Assembly: GCA_036936605.1 (NCBI GenBank)
Contig: JAUPFV010000001.1
Location: forward strand, 152,491,187 to 152,555,186
Direction of reading: 5' to 3'
DNA length: 64,000 nucleotides
From: Limnanthes douglasii subsp. nivea
Lineage: Eukaryota; Streptophyta; Magnoliopsida; Brassicales; Limnanthaceae
This document shows positions 45,841 to 57,529 of this stretch, one piece after another. A model generated the notes under the pieces. That model saw only the letters and a program-made list of their open reading frames with translations. It searched no databases and was not told the DNA's origin. The stretch's first letter is position 1; every line of letters begins with the position of its first letter. Position numbers and translations under genes: made by a program.

Positions 45841-45942
45841 GAAACTGAACATATAAAATTTCAAAGTATAAAAAAATAATAAAAATTAAAAAAAAAAGAA
45901 AAAAAACCTAATTTAAAACAATCGCGAAACATAAAATAACTA

Positions 45943-45955
45943 ATTACATTTTTTT
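45943..45955 (+). repeat. LINE B target-site duplication, left
   Basis: ATTACATTTTTTT, repeated at 51801-51813 directly after the poly(A) tract. Confidence 0.85.
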
Positions 45956-46139
45956 AAAAAACAAATATATACTTTAATATTAGTATAAAACATTCGGTAA
46001 GAGAACCGTAGAAAGTTTTCATTTTTGGATGGAGAGAGAAAACTTTGTTCTTCAAGAACAGAGTCGGATTTTTTGAATTCTGGTTCATTCTTTGAATCGA
46101 TCAATTCAATCTAGAATTATTGTGGTTTCTGTGTGATTA

Positions 46140-47543
46140 ATGTCGTTTGAATCAAGATTGAATGAAGAATTTCCTTTACTAAGGAATACTGTTCAGATGA
46201 AAACAGGGGACTTACAGAAGAATATGGAGGAAGTTATGGCTTCTGGAAAGAATTTTAATCTGATATCTAATCCAATGTTTGAAGAGAAAGTGAAAGAAAA
46301 GGATGCCGAGGAGTTGAAGAAGACTTCTTTTGCTGATCTTTTAAAAACAAAAGAAACAGAGTTCGAGCATTCGAACGTTACAGTTACAATGTCGAAGGAT
46401 TTTCCAATTATTACTTTTGAGATTGAGGATAAGGAAAGATTAGTTAAGATGTCTAAGCATACATTGATTGCAAAGTTTTCTTCATGGAAGCCTTCGATGG
46501 AGGTTTTCAGGAGTTTTCTGTCAAAATTCAAGTTTACTGGCAATTACAGTGTTTTTGTTTGGGATTACCGGCACATTTTCGTAGAGTTTAATGAGATTGA
46601 TGACTTCAAAAGACTTTGGTCGAGGAATGTTTGGGTCTTGGGTGGTGAAACTCTTAGGCTGCTAAAATGGACGCCGGATTTTGATCCGAATTTGGAATGT
46701 CCGTTTACTCCGGTTTGGGTGTCTTTGCCAAGATTACCGGAATTCTTGTTCAACAGAGCCACGATTAATGAAGTAGCAAAAGTTCTGGGAACTCCTCTGA
46801 AAGTATGGGTGCCATCAGTTAATAGAGCGAGACAAAATTGTTGCCGATTTTGGGTGGACGTTGATTTATCGAAACCATTGATACATAAAGTGCAGTTGAA
46901 ATTTGGAGAGGTTGAAAATTATTGGGTTGATCTGGTTTATGACAATATTCCTCTTTATTGTAATCAATGTGCTCATATTGGTCACTCAGAAGATAACTGT
47001 AAGAAGTTCTTGATGGAAGGGAAAGGTATGAGGAAGGTTCATGATAATAATGTTGGTCTTGATGGTGTGTGTGATTCTTGTTCTCGTCCTTCAAATGAGA
47101 TCAGTGGGAATAATACTTCTCAGGAGTTTGATAAGACTGGTGATCAAGAAGCTGGTTCTGTTGCTATTGAAAAGGGTATTGTTGGTCAGTTAAAATCTGT
47201 TGTGGTTAAGGAGGTTTTGAATAGTGAGTCTGATAGCTTACTGCCTTTGGCTAAAGATGATGAAAATGGTGATAGTGCTGTTAATAAGGCAGAAATGATA
47301 GATGCACTGAAGACTTTGGAAAGGAGAAATATGTTTGATGTTTTGAGTGAGGATATTCAGGGTTCTCCTAAGCATATTGGCAGTCTACCTAATTCTCCTG
47401 TGAAAGATAGATTGGATAAAGAAAGACTGAGAAAGAATGATGTTCAGAAGGTTAAGAAAGTGCCAAAGTTGTGGGGATCGAAGGGACCGGTTTCTTCAAA
47501 GATTATGAAGCTCAAAAGAGCCCATAAGCCTCCATCTGATTAA
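46140..47543 (+). CDS. LINE B ORF1 RNA-binding protein
   Basis: 467 residues, intact from ATG to TAA. Residues 1-90 are charged and probably flexible. About 95-190 is a DUF4283-type domain (LVKMSKHTLIAKF, VWDYRHIFVEF, RLWSRNVWVLGGETLRLLKW), followed by FTPVWVSLPRLP and a region ending at a CCHC zinc knuckle (C274, C277, H282, C287 in YCNQCAHIGHSEDNC). The last 180 residues are acidic, then basic near the C-terminus (KKVPKLWGSKG). Such ORF1 proteins coat the LINE RNA to form the retrotransposition particle. Its stop overlaps the ORF2 start as TAATG. Confidence 0.93.
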   Translation: MSFESRLNEEFPLLRNTVQMKTGDLQKNMEEVMASGKNFNLISNPMFEEKVKEKDAEELKKTSFADLLKTKETEFEHSNVTVTMSKDFPIITFEIEDKERLVKMSKHTLIAKFSSWKPSMEVFRSFLSKFKFTGNYSVFVWDYRHIFVEFNEIDDFKRLWSRNVWVLGGETLRLLKWTPDFDPNLECPFTPVWVSLPRLPEFLFNRATINEVAKVLGTPLKVWVPSVNRARQNCCRFWVDVDLSKPLIHKVQLKFGEVENYWVDLVYDNIPLYCNQCAHIGHSEDNCKKFLMEGKGMRKVHDNNVGLDGVCDSCSRPSNEISGNNTSQEFDKTGDQEAGSVAIEKGIVGQLKSVVVKEVLNSESDSLLPLAKDDENGDSAVNKAEMIDALKTLERRNMFDVLSEDIQGSPKHIGSLPNSPVKDRLDKERLRKNDVQKVKKVPKLWGSKGPVSSKIMKLKRAHKPPSD

Positions 47544-50500
47544 TGACCATTAACTTGTTGAATTGGAATGCAAGGGGATTGGCTAATAAAGAAACCATTA
47601 AGAGGTTAAAGTCTATGGTGTTTTCTTTTAAAGTCAGTTTTGTTGCAATCCAAGAGCCTTTGGTTAAGGTTGACAATTTAAGTGTGATTGCTAAGAAGTT
47701 AAAGCTGAGTGGTTTTAGCAGTAATGTAAATAACAAAATTTGGGTCTTTTGGCACCATGATTATAAAGTTGATGTGGTTCTTGATAGTGAGCAATTGCTT
47801 CATCTAAAGGTTGCTCATTCTGTGCTGAATAAAGAGTTTCATGTCTCTATTGTTTATGCAAAGTGTAATCGTGATCAGAGACTTATGCTTTGGGACTCTA
47901 TAAGAAGGCTGGATGTGTTAGCTGAGAAATGGATTTTGTTTGGTGATTTTAATATTATCTCTAGTGTTCAGGAGCAGCTTGGTTGTTCTATGGTTCATCA
48001 AAGGGCAATGGATGATTTTAATAATCTTATTATGGATTGTGCACTCATTGATGCTGGCTATAGTGGTTGTTCATATACATGGTCCAATGGGCGAAAATGG
48101 AAACGTTTAGATCGTGTTATGTATAGCTCATCTTGGTTGGATTATTTTGATAATACTGCTGTGTCTCATTTGGCTCGTAATTGTTCTGATCACTGTCCTA
48201 TGGTGATTAAGGTTTCTTCAAATGTTGCTAGAGCAAAGTCTTCGTTTAAATTCATGAATATGTGGGGCACTCATCCTGATTTTCTGAGATTGGTTGAAGA
48301 GAGTTGGTCTGCTGAGTTAGAAGGTGTGAGAAATCCTATTATGTACTTCTGGTTAAAACAGCAGAGATTGAAGGTTGCTTTGAGGGGGTGGAATAAGAGC
48401 ATCTTTGGCAATATTTTTGATGCAATTAATAAGTCTGAGGAGGTCATTAATAGCAGGGAAGTAATGCTTCAAACTCAGTTTAATGAGAACAATAAGGCTG
48501 CTTTGGTTGAAGCCAGGCAGAATCATTCTGTGCTTTTGGATAGGGAGGAAATGTTTTGGAGGCAGAAAGCCCATGCTTCTTGGCTTAAAGAGTCTGATAG
48601 GAATACTACAGCTTTTCATAGTTTTGTTAAGAAAAGAAATAAGAAGAATAGAGTGGATAGAGTTAAAGTGGATTGTTGTTGGTTGACTACTAAGGAGGAT
48701 ATAGGTAATTCAGTTGTGGATTATTTTAGATCTTTGCTTGCTCCTATGGATAGTGCTGAGTATGATACTGTTCGTTTGGATGTTATCCCTACATTGGTTA
48801 GTGAGGAGGATAACATTAGCATTTCTTGTGTTCCTGAAGTTGAGGAGATTTATGGGGTTGTGAAATCATTACGGTCTGATTCAGCTGCTGGTCCTGATGG
48901 ATACAATGCTGAGTTTTATAAGTTGTGTTGGGGAATTGTGGGTGAAGATTTGTGTAATGTTGTTAAAGCTTTTTTCAGAGGTTCTGTTCTTCCTAAGGGG
49001 GTTAAGTCTACTACAATTTGTTTGATTCCTAAGGTTGATAATCCTTGTAGGTGGATAGACTTCCGTCCTATTAGTTTAACCACTGTTTTCTCTAGAATTG
49101 TGAGTAAACTGATTAATAATAGACTTGCCAATGTGTTGCCTAATCTGAATTCTGAAGAACAGGGTGGTTTTGTGAAAGGGAGATGTATCCAAGATTCAAT
49201 TCTTATGGCACAGGAACTCTGCTTTGATATTAATATCAATAGAAAGAAAGGGAATGTGGTTATTAAGACTGACATGACCACGGCTTTTGACAAGTTGAGT
49301 CATGAGTTTCTCTTCAGTATTCTTAGGCTTTTTGGGTTTAACACAAACGTTTCTACTCTTATTAGAAATTGCATTACTCAGGTTTGGTCTTCTGTTTTGG
49401 TTAATGGAGAATTGACGGGTTTCTTTGCTACTACTCATGGCCTAAGACAAGGGGATCCTCTATCCCCAAGTCTTTTTATTTTGGCGGAGGAGTACTTGAT
49501 AAGGATGATAAAGAAAGTTTCTGATGATAATGTCAGGTTTCGTTATAAGACTAGGAGCAATCTGAATATTGCCTGTCTTGCCTTCGCTGATGATTTCATG
49601 GTCTTTTTAAGTGGGAATATTGATTCTATGAATGCTGTTAAGGCTAGTTTAGATCATTATCAGGATGTGTCTGGTCAGGAGATCAATCATGCTAAATCTA
49701 AAATAATAGTTTCAAATAAAATGCATTCTCAGCAGATTTCTATTATTGAAAATATTTAGGACATAAAGCATACTAACTTGCCTTTCAGGTATCTTGGTGC
49801 TACAATTACAATAAATACAAGAATTGTTCATTATGAAGACTTGTTACATAAGGTCAGATGCAGAATCATGGACTGGGATAGACTACATCTTTCCTTTGTT
49901 GGTCGTCTGTTGTTAATTCAGACCATTCTGGTTGCTTTTCCCAATTACACTTTACAGCACACTAGTCTTCCTGTTGGAATTGTCTGTAGACTGGAGACTT
50001 TGTTTAGCAAGTTCCTGTGGGGCACCAAAGAAGACAAGAAAGCCATTAGTTGGGCTAAATGGGAAAAGCTTTGTAAGCCTTTAAATGAAGGTGGTCTTAA
50101 TCTCAAAAGACTTAAAGATGTTCAGAATGTTTATGCATTGAAGTTGTGGTTCAACTTTAGAAGGCAGCAGTCACTTTGGGCTAGATTTATGCTGTCTGTT
50201 TATTGTAGGGATGGTATTCATCCTTCTCTTGCTATCTCACCTAGCAGAAGGTCTAAATCTTGGGCAAGAATAATCATGGTTATAGATAAGGCTGAAGGTT
50301 TTCTTTTTTGGCTTCCAAGTTGTGGTAATATCAACTTTTGGTATGAGAGATGGTGCTCTGATAAGCCTTTTATCAGGGTGGATAATGATAATGCTAGAAG
50401 GCTTCTGTGGGACAGTGTTAATGTTTTTGTCAAGGAGTTTTGGTTGAATGGTTCTTGGGATTGGCAAAGGTTAAGTTCTACTGTCACTACCACTGAGATT

Positions 50501-51655
50501 GCTAGGATTAGAGAGATTGGTTTAACTGATAAAAGGGATGTTCTGTATTGGTCACTATCTAGAGATGGTCTGTTTAGCTTTAAAGATACTTGGAACCATA
50601 TAAGATGTAAAGGTAACAAGTCAAGAATCTATGCAAAGACTTGGAATGCTGTTACTCCTAAGAAGTGCTCGTTCTTTCTTTGGAGAGCTTTGCATAACTG
50701 GTTACCTACTGATTCTGTGATGCAAACTAAAGGGTTTCAAATGGCATCTAAATGTGTTCACTGTAATAATATGGAAACTACTCATCATGCTTTAGTTCAG
50801 TGTTCTCAGGTCTGGGCAGTCTGGATGCATTTCAGTCTTTTGTTCAAAGTTCACATTCAAACTTATATGACCCTCTCTCACATTGTTATGAAATGGTATT
50901 GGTCTGCTAAAGGAGGTTGTGATATCTACACTATTTTACCTGCAATTTTGGTATGGTCTGTTTGGTCTGTTCAAAACAAGAAAAAGGTTACCAATGAATC
51001 AGCAAGTACAGCAACAATCATTCAGCATATTATCTACATTACAACTAGTCTGGATCAGGCGAAGGTCTTGACTAAGAAACATTGGGTTGGTTATATCAAG
51101 GAAGCTACGAATCTAGGATATGTGAATCAGATTAATGCAATGAACAAGCCGATGTTTTTAAAGTGGAAAAGCCCAAAGCATGGTAGATACAAAATTAATA
51201 TCGACGGTGCTTGTACCTTTAATCACGAATCTGGTGGAGGTGCATTGATCAGAAACAGCAGTGGAAGTATGATTCTGGGCATTGGAAGGCTGTACGGTAA
51301 GGCCACGCCTCTCATTGCTGAATGTCGAGCGCTGTTCGATGGTTTGAAGCTTTGTAGGTTGTTGGGACTGAAAAGAGTCGATGTGGAGGTAGATTCGATG
51401 GTGGTTGTGAATCTGCTTCTTCATGGTAGTTCGATTTGGTTTCTTGAGCCACTGTTAAGTTGTCGTAGGAAGCTGATTTGTTCAGAAATGGTGGTTAAAC
51501 ATGTTTTTAGGGAAGAGAATTATGGAGTAGACTGGTTGGCAAAGGAGGTTTTAAGGGTTCAAAGGGACATTGATTATGATGGTGAAGATGCTCCACCAAA
51601 TTTGAAGGCGATTATTCTGTTGGAGAGCTTGGAGTTGGGTTATTTGAGAATTTGA
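47543..51655 (+). CDS. LINE B ORF2 endonuclease / reverse transcriptase / RNase H
   Basis: About 1370 codons in one frame, interrupted only by TAG at 49757-49759. N-terminal EEP endonuclease: NWNARGL, QEP, LFGDFNIIS, YTWSNGRKWKRLDR and SDHCPM (catalytic His). RT: AAGPDGYNAEFY, CLIPKVDNP, DFRPISLT, GGFVKGRCIQDS, IKTDMTTAFDKL, GLRQGDPLSPSLF and FADD at residues 681-684. After the stop: YLGATI, zf-RVT (TWNAVTPKKCSFFLWRALHNWLPT) and RNase H (NIDGA, AECRAL, VEVDS, GVDWLAKE, all four acidic residues). It nicks the target, copies the LINE RNA and removes template RNA. The single stop, if real, cuts the protein just after the RT palm. Confidence 0.93.
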
Positions 51656-51800
51656 AATTAGGGTTTTCAATTTGGGGCTGTGGGTATGGAGGGAAGGTTG
51701 AAAACGATGGGTTTTTTATTAGTTTTTCAATTTCTTGTAATATTGCTTAAGAGGGTTTGGATTTTATTTGAGTTTCAATAAAAGTCCTTATTAAAAAAAA

Positions 51801-51814
51801 ATTACATTTTTTTT
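51801..51814 (+). repeat. LINE B target-site duplication, right
   Basis: ATTACATTTTTTTT after the poly(A) run 51793-51801. The boundary is ambiguous by one or two A. Confidence 0.85.
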
Positions 51815-52380
51815 CTAATAAAAGTATTTTTAGAATTATCTTACTATATAATTCAAAAAGTACGCTTTAAAGGTGAAAACAAAACAAAGTCTAGAAGTAG
51901 GGTAGAGAATGTGAAATCAATGCGATGATGGTGCAGTTCGGTCCATTTGAAGCATGTCTATAAAGTGTTAGTAAATGAGAAAGTAGATCTTCAATTTGAT
52001 GATGATTGACACATATGTACCATGTAGTAGTAGTAGTAGTTATCCTATCATCATGTATTGTCACTTTTCAAGATCAGTGAAGCAAATAGAGAACGGAGAA
52101 TGGGTTGATTGCTTGCTTTCCTTCTTATTATTTGTGGGTTGCCATTGAAGTGGTCCATGGATGGTATTTTAGATTTTGCGATAACGACGATGGTGTTTTT
52201 ACTTTTGATACGATTATATCGCTAAACTACTTAATTTATGAAATAATTGAATATGATCCTACAAATTTAATTGACGGATCTATTGGGTATTCTACTATGA
52301 GGTTAGGGGGGCGCCTCCCCCCCCCCCCCCCCCCCCCGCCGCTTTAAAGAAGATTAGTATTTTCGGAATTTTTAAAGAAG
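51815..52380. other. Non-coding stretch with GTA and poly-C runs
   Basis: A (GTA)n run at about 52024-52040 and a run of 21 C at 52317-52337 preceded by GGGGGGCGCCT. The 80-codon open frame across the poly-C ends in a proline run and is not credible as a gene. Confidence 0.6.
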
Positions 52381-52870
52381 TTATGTTTAAAATGTTTAAT
52401 CAATGGTCAAACGGTGTCGGTTTTGGCTGAAATTTGGACAGCATGTTTGGGCATATAAAGCTTCAATATGTCCGGTTGGATTGTTATTTGATGCTACGGT
52501 TTGGGAGAAATCAGTTTTGGAATAGTGGAGTAGTTTTTGTAATATTATTCATTTTTTTTTTTTGTTAGTTTATTATGTTTAAAATTGTTGGTGGGTTGTA
52601 GATATTTATTATATTGAATTGGATATACTTTTACCTTCAACTTATCATAATAGTAGAAGTGTTTTTGGTGGAATCTTCATAAGTCTCGTGGTCTTTTACT
52701 CTTCTGAATGAAGTGGTCTTTTCATATAAATATTCTGGTTGTTGATTTAATTTACCGTTGATTTATTTTGTTAATAAATCGGTTATTTTATTATTTGGTT
52801 GGTTGTTTTGAAGTTAATCTCGCTTGTGGTTGATATACTATTATTTGGGTCTAATAGTTGGTATTAGAGC
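52380..52870 (+). mobile_element. Possible copia LTR end with primer-binding site
   Basis: TGGTATTAGAGC (52859-52870) is a one-mismatch match to the tRNA-iMet primer site TGGTATCAGAGC, and the preceding several hundred T-rich bases could be an LTR. No gag or second LTR was found downstream. From 52870 to 53540 only a GACCAAATTTCCACGTCGG-like stretch, similar to many plant LTR starts, stands out. Confidence 0.3.
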
Positions 52871-53542
52871 TCCATACCCAGACGAAAACGTAGTGACTTT
52901 ATTAGAGTGTATAAAGATAGTGTCACTTGATTAATTGAAGTGTCGTTAAGGAACTTCTAAGATGCTCTAATAAGAGTGAAAAAATATATCCATTGTAAAA
53001 CTATATGACTTAGATATAAATCATGAAACAACCTAACTAGAGGGAGCATTAGGTGAGTCAACTGAGGGGAGGTAAAAGTGGTAGAATTTGTTATGTGCGA
53101 CCAAATTTCCACGTCGGATAGGTATGAGAATGATCAGTGACAAATAAGTAAGAACATATCTCAACTAGTATGAAGCCTTTTGATTTTATACATAAATGCT
53201 ATCACTAGTACTAACTCATATATAAACATAAGATTATTTAGACATATGCCCCATAAATCAAATGTATAATTTTTTTTATATATTTAATTTCAATAAATAT
53301 TCATGATTTTCTTAATCAATAAAAATGTCAGGATTAATTTTTTTTAATATTTCCAGACAAATTATTAAAAAATAAATTAAAAGTACGAGGTGAATGAAAA
53401 AAAAATTAAAACATGTCTAATTTATATAATACTTCAGCCCCTCCTGACCTGGATTCCTGGTTCTGCTACTTACTTTTATATCTCGGTTTAGGCTAAAACA
53501 CAGATTCGAATGATATATAAATAGTTGTTGAGGTTATTTTCT

Positions 53543-53700
53543 TATAAAATTTTAAAAAACTGAGAAGTAATGAACAAAATCCGATTCATTTACTTAAATA
53601 TTTTTTTATTTAGATAATTTATATAAATTTTAAAAAATTGAGAAGTAATGAACAAAATCCGATTCATTTACTTAAATACTTTTTTTTATTTAGATAATTT
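53543..53700 (+). repeat. 78-bp tandem duplication
   Basis: TGAGAAGTAATGAACAAAAT and the following CCGATTCATTTACTTAAATA recur at a 78-bp offset (53561 and 53639), almost identical apart from T-run length. Confidence 0.93.
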
Positions 53701-53989
53701 GTTGGTATACGATGATTAACATAATTTAAATATGTCCAAATTAATTTATTGAAATCATCTTAAAATTTGAATATCACCTAATAAATTATAAAAATTAATA
53801 TTTTTATTTTGTTATATAGATTAATTAAATCATACCATTAATATTAATATTATTTACGATAGTTTAAATTTGTTAAATATTTGATTTTAGTTAAAATTTT
53901 GTTTTAAAAAGAATAAGAAAGAGACTCCAAAGAATTTTATGTGTTCACCTCTTCAATTTGATCGAAGTAAATTTTAAATCGAACATCTT

Positions 53990-55910
53990 AAGCCAGATGT
54001 CAATTTATGCTGGAATCAAACCCCAACGTCATCTTAAGGTTGTTTCTTCGCCAAAAATTCATGATCAAACCACGAAATATGTAACTTCTTAACAATCGAT
54101 ATACCATGAAGATCAATACAAATTAGAAATTAAGACCCACAAAAGGAGAAGATCATCTCAAAGTCTTTCTCATCACCCTATGAAAATCATCAAGACGAGT
54201 TTCCCTTATTTTCCATCAACAATAAAAACAAATCTTCAATTAGTGGTCATGCAAAGACATGAGGTAAGAAACAACCCGATGTTCGAGAAACATCCTTCAC
54301 AGCATTAACAGAATTAAATCAGCACAACCAACATCAAACAAAGATCGTTTGTTGAAGTTTTAAAACCAATGAGATGTCTTTCAAACACAAAAAGTTATGC
54401 TCCAGAAGAAGGGAGACTGCCATGCTATTCTCTTCAAGAAACCGATTAATCCTTTCTTATTTCTACATCTAAGCATACATTGGTAATGACTCAAATTGCA
54501 ACGATAATTGGATTACCTATGTCAATTTGAGTACTAACATAAAATCCGAGCTAGTTTCAATTGTTGCAACTCGCTGATCATTCTTGATATATCAAAAGTC
54601 CTTCCCCAAAAACTTTGGATATGATTTGAGGAAGATGATGGATTCTGGTAATCCATGTCTTTATGGAGACATGCCAAATTACTGTATAATCTATAATCGG
54701 ATGGTTCATAAGGAAACAATCTGTAACAAAGGTCAAAATAAACAAGAGAGGTCAGCTAAAAATGAGAACCAGCTTACCTCAAACTTAAATCCAATCTCAC
54801 ATATGCATGCATCTTCTCAAAAAATGCGTTGGTATAAAAATTCAAATCAGTTGAAAAAATGAACATAAAAAATGTAACAATCCTAAACCCATTAAGAAAT
54901 TGAGTAAAATAAACAAAAATAACTTTACAGACTTAGAAGAAAATTCTCATTATACCTCAAATTCTAATTTCTCAATCTGAAATAAGACTAAGAAAACATA
55001 AAATTTCTACCAATATGGAAAACTCTAAAAATGATAAAAATAATCCTATATAAGATACTCAATTAATTTCAAGCTTAAAATGTGATTCAAATGAAGTTTT
55101 AAGTAATGAAATCAATGAGGCATGTCACACAATTTATTTTGGTAATACTTTTACCATTTACAAAGACTTGGACACCTTTTCAAATGAACAATCCCTTCTC
55201 AAAATGGCTTTTTCTGGAAGTCTTCCTTTATCTACAATAAAGGAAAGGTTTTCTGCTAGACAAGATGAAACAAAAGTATAAGTAAAAAACTAAGAAAATC
55301 TAAAGGAAAAATCATCAAGGTTTCCTAATTTTCAGGACTACCCACTTAAAAGGATCAACTAGATCCTTAAACTCATTATTTAAATGACAATTTATGTCTA
55401 CAATTAGAATGCTAGAGGCATTGGGAGTAATGGTACTTTTATCGTTGAATGGATATCAATATGGTTTCTTAGGTATAATTTCAATTGTGTCTTCAATGAA
55501 AGCCAATCCTTTCTTGAAAGCATTAATCTAGACTACCTTAGACTAGAAAGACGATTTTAGTTCATGTTTTTTTTAATATACTGAAAATCTATCATGTTAT
55601 ATTACTAACAATCTTTTGGCACGTTAATCGCGACCTTCAATTCAATATAGAATTTAATATCTTTTTTGGAACATGGTTCATTATTCAAAGGAGAAAATGA
55701 GATGGATTACTCAATTAGCTAATCTCAAGCAAAAGCCAGCTAAATGCTCAATTTATTCAAGGGTTTTCCTTTAAAAGAATCTCTAATCTCAATCCAATAG
55801 TTGAGATATCAAGAGTTAAATTAAAAAATCTAGATTATGAAATTTGTACCAAATTCTTATGGGTCGACCACTTTGGCCCATATTGTGACATTTTTTTCCT
55901 TTAAGGCAAT
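53990..55910 (+). mobile_element. Relic LINE copy D
   Basis: Plus-strand pieces in shifting frames. A DUF4283-like start (EEGRLPCYS near 54410, SKHTLV near 54470) is followed at 54590-54750 by GDMPNYCIIYNRMVHKETICNKG, a zinc knuckle with two Cys lost. At 55385 an ATG begins MTIYVYN, stop, NARGIG, which matches the ORF2 start of the other LINEs (NWNARGL) with Trp changed to a stop. Downstream endonuclease and RT are unrecognisable. The identification rests on these three blocks in the right order. Confidence 0.45.
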
Positions 55911-55919
55911 ATAATAAAG

Positions 55920-56480
55920 GTTATTGCTCTCTCATTTTTTTTATTAAATAGTTTTAAAAAATAAAATTAAATATATAATGTAGTTAAATACATCGAATTT
56001 ATGGAATATAAAATTTTACAATTTGTTTGGATAATTATTTATTATTAAGTGAGGAATCAACTCAAATGTTTTAAAAATAATATTCTAGTAACATATAAAC
56101 TAAATTTGGTCAAATAAAAGTAATGTAATAACCATTGTTATGTCTAACACAAAATAACACATCAGTAATCACATTGTCAAATAATATCTAAAACACGTTA
56201 AATTATTCATGACATATAATATAAAAATTGTATACTCTAGAAATCTAAAACAAAGTTCTCAAAATATTGAACTTAACTGAATCTGGGAAAATTTGAATAT
56301 AAATTATACAAAATACATAACATATAAGAAACTTAAAATAAACGTTCCCATAAGGTGAAATATAAAAGTAACTGTAAACAAGTGTATTGTCGGAGACTAT
56401 ACATGGTTGGATATTGACAACCGATATTTTTAGAGTATAAACTAATTGAATCTCTGATGACATGAGTTGGGTTGTATCTT
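55920..56480. other. AT-rich stretch without recognised genes
   Basis: Only chance frames were seen. Confidence 0.5.
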
Positions 56481-57529
56481 AGGCACAACAACATTTGTTA
56501 GAACCTAAGGTTTAGTTTTACCGAAGTCAATAATAATGTCTCTATTGTAGTCGAAGGTGCATGTTGATCACCTGTGGAATCAAAAGTGCAAAACATGTTT
56601 ACCGAAATAATTTTCAAGATACTTATTTATTTCTAAAATAAAATCACTAAAGAATCTAAATTGACGTGAAACATCAGTCATTGATCAAAGAGTCATTGAC
56701 GTGAAACATCTAGTGGTAATATAGTATAAGGAGACGTTACTACATGTCGTACAAATATTGATACTGTCACTTATCATTTGTGATTGTTCGCATGGCTAAT
56801 AAAAAGAAAGAGGTTGCCAGGTGTTAATGTGAGTATGTAGAACACTACGCGCATCTTTAATCCTCTGTAAAAAAATGAGAGAGTGGTATGAACTTAGCTA
56901 AGAATTATTAGAGAGAGAGAAAGTTGAAAGCTTTCAAATATTATGAGATGAAAGATAAACACTTAGAAATATTATGAGATCCATAGTTCTTTTTGTAAGG
57001 TATGAGTGTTTTGTAACAAAAGATGAATGGTTGAATGTATAGTGTTTGAGAGATTTTTCTTGTAAGCTCTTATATATAAAATATATGTCTATTTTATGTG
57101 GATGTAGAATTTCTTCACAATCTGAACCACGTAATTTGTCTTGTGTGTGCTTGGATCAACATTCTTGTTCTTATATCTTGTTTTATTTTTTGGCTTTATA
57201 ACTAATATTTAGTAAGAGCCAAATTTTTATGACTCCCTATTTCTTGTTGCAAGATTTACTTTAAAAACAAACAAGTTTCGACTCAATAAAATTTGAGCTT
57301 TGTCTAACGCTGTCCTTGGTTTGGTTGTTATTGAAAGTTGATATTTTTTATTATTCTAAATTGGGTTTCTCTAATAAATAGTTTTATTTACAAGTGGTGC
57401 GGTGAGCGCGAAATATCTAGATCAATAATATTTTTTTATGGTAGTTATAAAGTTGTAAAGGAGAAGATCATTTCATATCTTCAGGTTAGAGAGATAATTT
57501 TCTACAAGAAACCAAGAAAAGCACCAAGA

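Larger units (their letters stand above)
45956..51800 (+). mobile_element. Nearly intact LINE copy B (family 2)
   Basis: A 5.85-kb non-LTR retrotransposon with a 5' untranslated region of about 185 bp, ORF1 (46140-47543), ORF2 (47543-51655, one internal stop), a 3' untranslated region with CAATAAAAG (near 51777) and a 9-base poly(A) tail. A 13-base target duplication brackets it. The domain set (CCHC ORF1; endonuclease, RT, zf-RVT, RNase H in ORF2) is that of plant L1 elements that acquired an archaeal-like RNase H. Its state contrasts with the ruined copies A, C and D, marking it as the youngest in the window. Confidence 0.96.

Noticed and set aside
52105..52347. 80-codon plus-strand frame ending in a proline run
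   Set aside because: The prolines come from the poly-C tract. No other protein-like feature is present.
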